NCBI GenBank assembly: GCA_045629925.1
Contig: JAZQSD010000132.1
Span: 1-13,433, forward strand
DNA: 13,433 nt
Source: Brotonthovivens sp045629925
Lineage (GTDB): Bacteria; Bacillota; Clostridia; Lachnospirales; Lachnospiraceae
Reading direction: 5' to 3'
A program made the position numbers and the translations under genes. The notes below the pieces were generated by a model. It worked only from the letters and a program-made list of their open reading frames with translations. It made no database searches and was not told the DNA's origin. Positions 13,102 through 13,433 of this stretch are shown one piece after another; position 1 is the stretch's first letter, and each line of letters begins with the position of its first letter.

Positions 13102-13130
13102 CATTTTAACAAATATAACACATTTCAACA
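13095..13130 (-). repeat. Two tandem 17-bp repeats (19-bp period) over the HAAS promoter
   Basis: Minus-strand units TGTTGAAATGTGTTATA (13114-13130) and TGTTAAAATGTGATATA (13095-13111) match at 15 of 17 positions. The second unit includes the extended -10. They may be paired binding sites or a duplicated promoter element. Confidence 0.55.
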
Positions 13131-13163
13131 AAAAAAGTCCTAAACGCATAGTTTAGGACTTTT
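13130..13163. terminator. Rho-independent terminator after tRNA-Arg
   Basis: GTCCTAAAC and GTTTAGGAC arms around a five-base loop, extended by A/T pairs, are followed in the minus direction by seven U. It ends the second tRNA run. Confidence 0.9.
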
Positions 13164-13168
13164 CAGTA

Positions 13169-13242
13169 CGTGCGTGAGAAGATTCGAACTCCCGACACCT
13201 TGGTCCGTAGCCAAGTGCTCTATCCAGCTGAGCTACACACAC
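13169..13242 (-). tRNA. tRNA-Arg (anticodon ACG)
   Basis: Acceptor GTGTGTG pairs with CACGCAC, anticodon arm CTTGG-CTACGGA-CCAAG, T-loop TTCGAAT, discriminator G. The ACG anticodon implies conversion of A34 to inosine by TadA. Confidence 0.96.
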
Positions 13243-13246
13243 ATGT

Positions 13247-13273
13247 AAAAAAAAATGCCATCCATACGGATGG
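13247..13273 (-). terminator. Terminator-like hairpin between tRNA-Leu and tRNA-Arg
   Basis: In minus-strand RNA, CCAUCC-GUAU-GGAUGG (six pairs) is followed by CA and nine U. Only four bases then remain before tRNA-Arg, too few for a promoter, so it must be leaky if both genes share one transcript. Confidence 0.5.
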
Positions 13274-13294
13274 TCATTTCGCACTAATGTGCAA

Positions 13295-13378
13295 TGCCGG
13301 CGACCGGAATCGAACCGGTACGATGTTGCCACCACAGGATTTTAAGTCCTGCGCGTCTGCCAGTTCCGCCACGCCGGC
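13295..13378 (-). tRNA. tRNA-Leu (anticodon TAA)
   Basis: 84 nt, with the long variable arm of type II tRNAs. Acceptor GCCGGCG pairs with CGCCGGC, anticodon arm CAGGA-CTTAAAA-TCCTG, discriminator A. Confidence 0.96.
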
Positions 13379-13385
13379 ATTTCAA

Positions 13386-13433
13386 TGGGACCAACAGGGC
13401 TCGAACCTGTGACCCCCTGCTTGTAAGGCAGGT
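13386..13433 (-). tRNA. tRNA-Val (anticodon TAC), 5' part beyond the window
   Basis: Anticodon arm CCTGC-CTTACAA-GCAGG, T-loop TTCGAGC, 3' acceptor strand TGGTCCC and discriminator A are present. The D arm and 5' acceptor strand are cut off by the window end. Confidence 0.92.

Noticed and set aside
13170..13412. Plus-strand open frame of 80 codons at the window end
   Set aside because: Antisense of tRNA-Arg, Leu and Val; the IRTPDTLVRSQVLYPAEL peptide is the same kind of artefact.

Overview
The window (about 40% GC by eye) looks like the chromosome of an anaerobic Firmicute of the class Clostridia, most likely a gut Lachnospiraceae. The grounds are AGGAGG-type ribosome binding sites, consensus sigma-A promoters, tRNA genes without encoded CCA, and protein families typical of that group (heterodimeric ABC exporter, YczE/YitT-type membrane protein, HAAS/DUF1700 protein, lipoprotein serpin). 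Every protein gene and tRNA lies on the minus strand. The one well supported plus-strand unit is a probable small RNA near 12.4 kb.

Layout in coordinate order. (1) 1-3417: a two-gene ABC exporter operon. The subunit with a degenerate ATP site comes first, followed by a partner cut off by the window edge. (2) 3418-3730: intergenic, with a promoter candidate, two dyads and the terminator of the next operon. (3) 3731-6491: a tightly coupled operon of ECF sigma factor, membrane anti-sigma candidate and lipoprotein serpin. (4) 6627-8199: an operon of a PhlG/phloretin-hydrolase-like protein and a YczE/YitT-type membrane protein, with its own terminator. (5) 8198-9301: eleven tRNA genes in two near-duplicate blocks (Pro-Gly-Arg-His-Lys and Pro-Gly-Arg-His-Gln-Lys), with a perfect-consensus promoter in front and a second strong promoter inside. 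(6) 9329-11989: a housekeeping operon of rhodanese, THUMP RNA methyltransferase, RdgB/Ham1 pyrophosphatase and YsnB/YfcE-like phosphodiesterase. (7) 12018-12494: a small Asn/Ala/Ser/Lys-rich protein gene, divergent from a probable sRNA of about 105 nt whose promoter overlaps a perfect 7-1-7 dyad. (8) 12565-13130: a HAAS-domain membrane protein gene with a tandem 19-bp-period repeat at its promoter. (9) 13130-13433: a second tRNA run (Val, Leu, Arg), cut by the window end.

The parts most worth following up are the unannotated plus-strand small RNA with its operator-like dyad, the sigma/anti-sigma/serpin operon (which may link surface sensing to protease inhibition), and the possible polyphenol C-C hydrolase paired with a membrane protein. 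The long extracytoplasmic insertion in the ABC subunit and the terminator-like hairpins inside the tRNA operons are secondary points. Functional calls come from motif recognition by eye; no database search was run.
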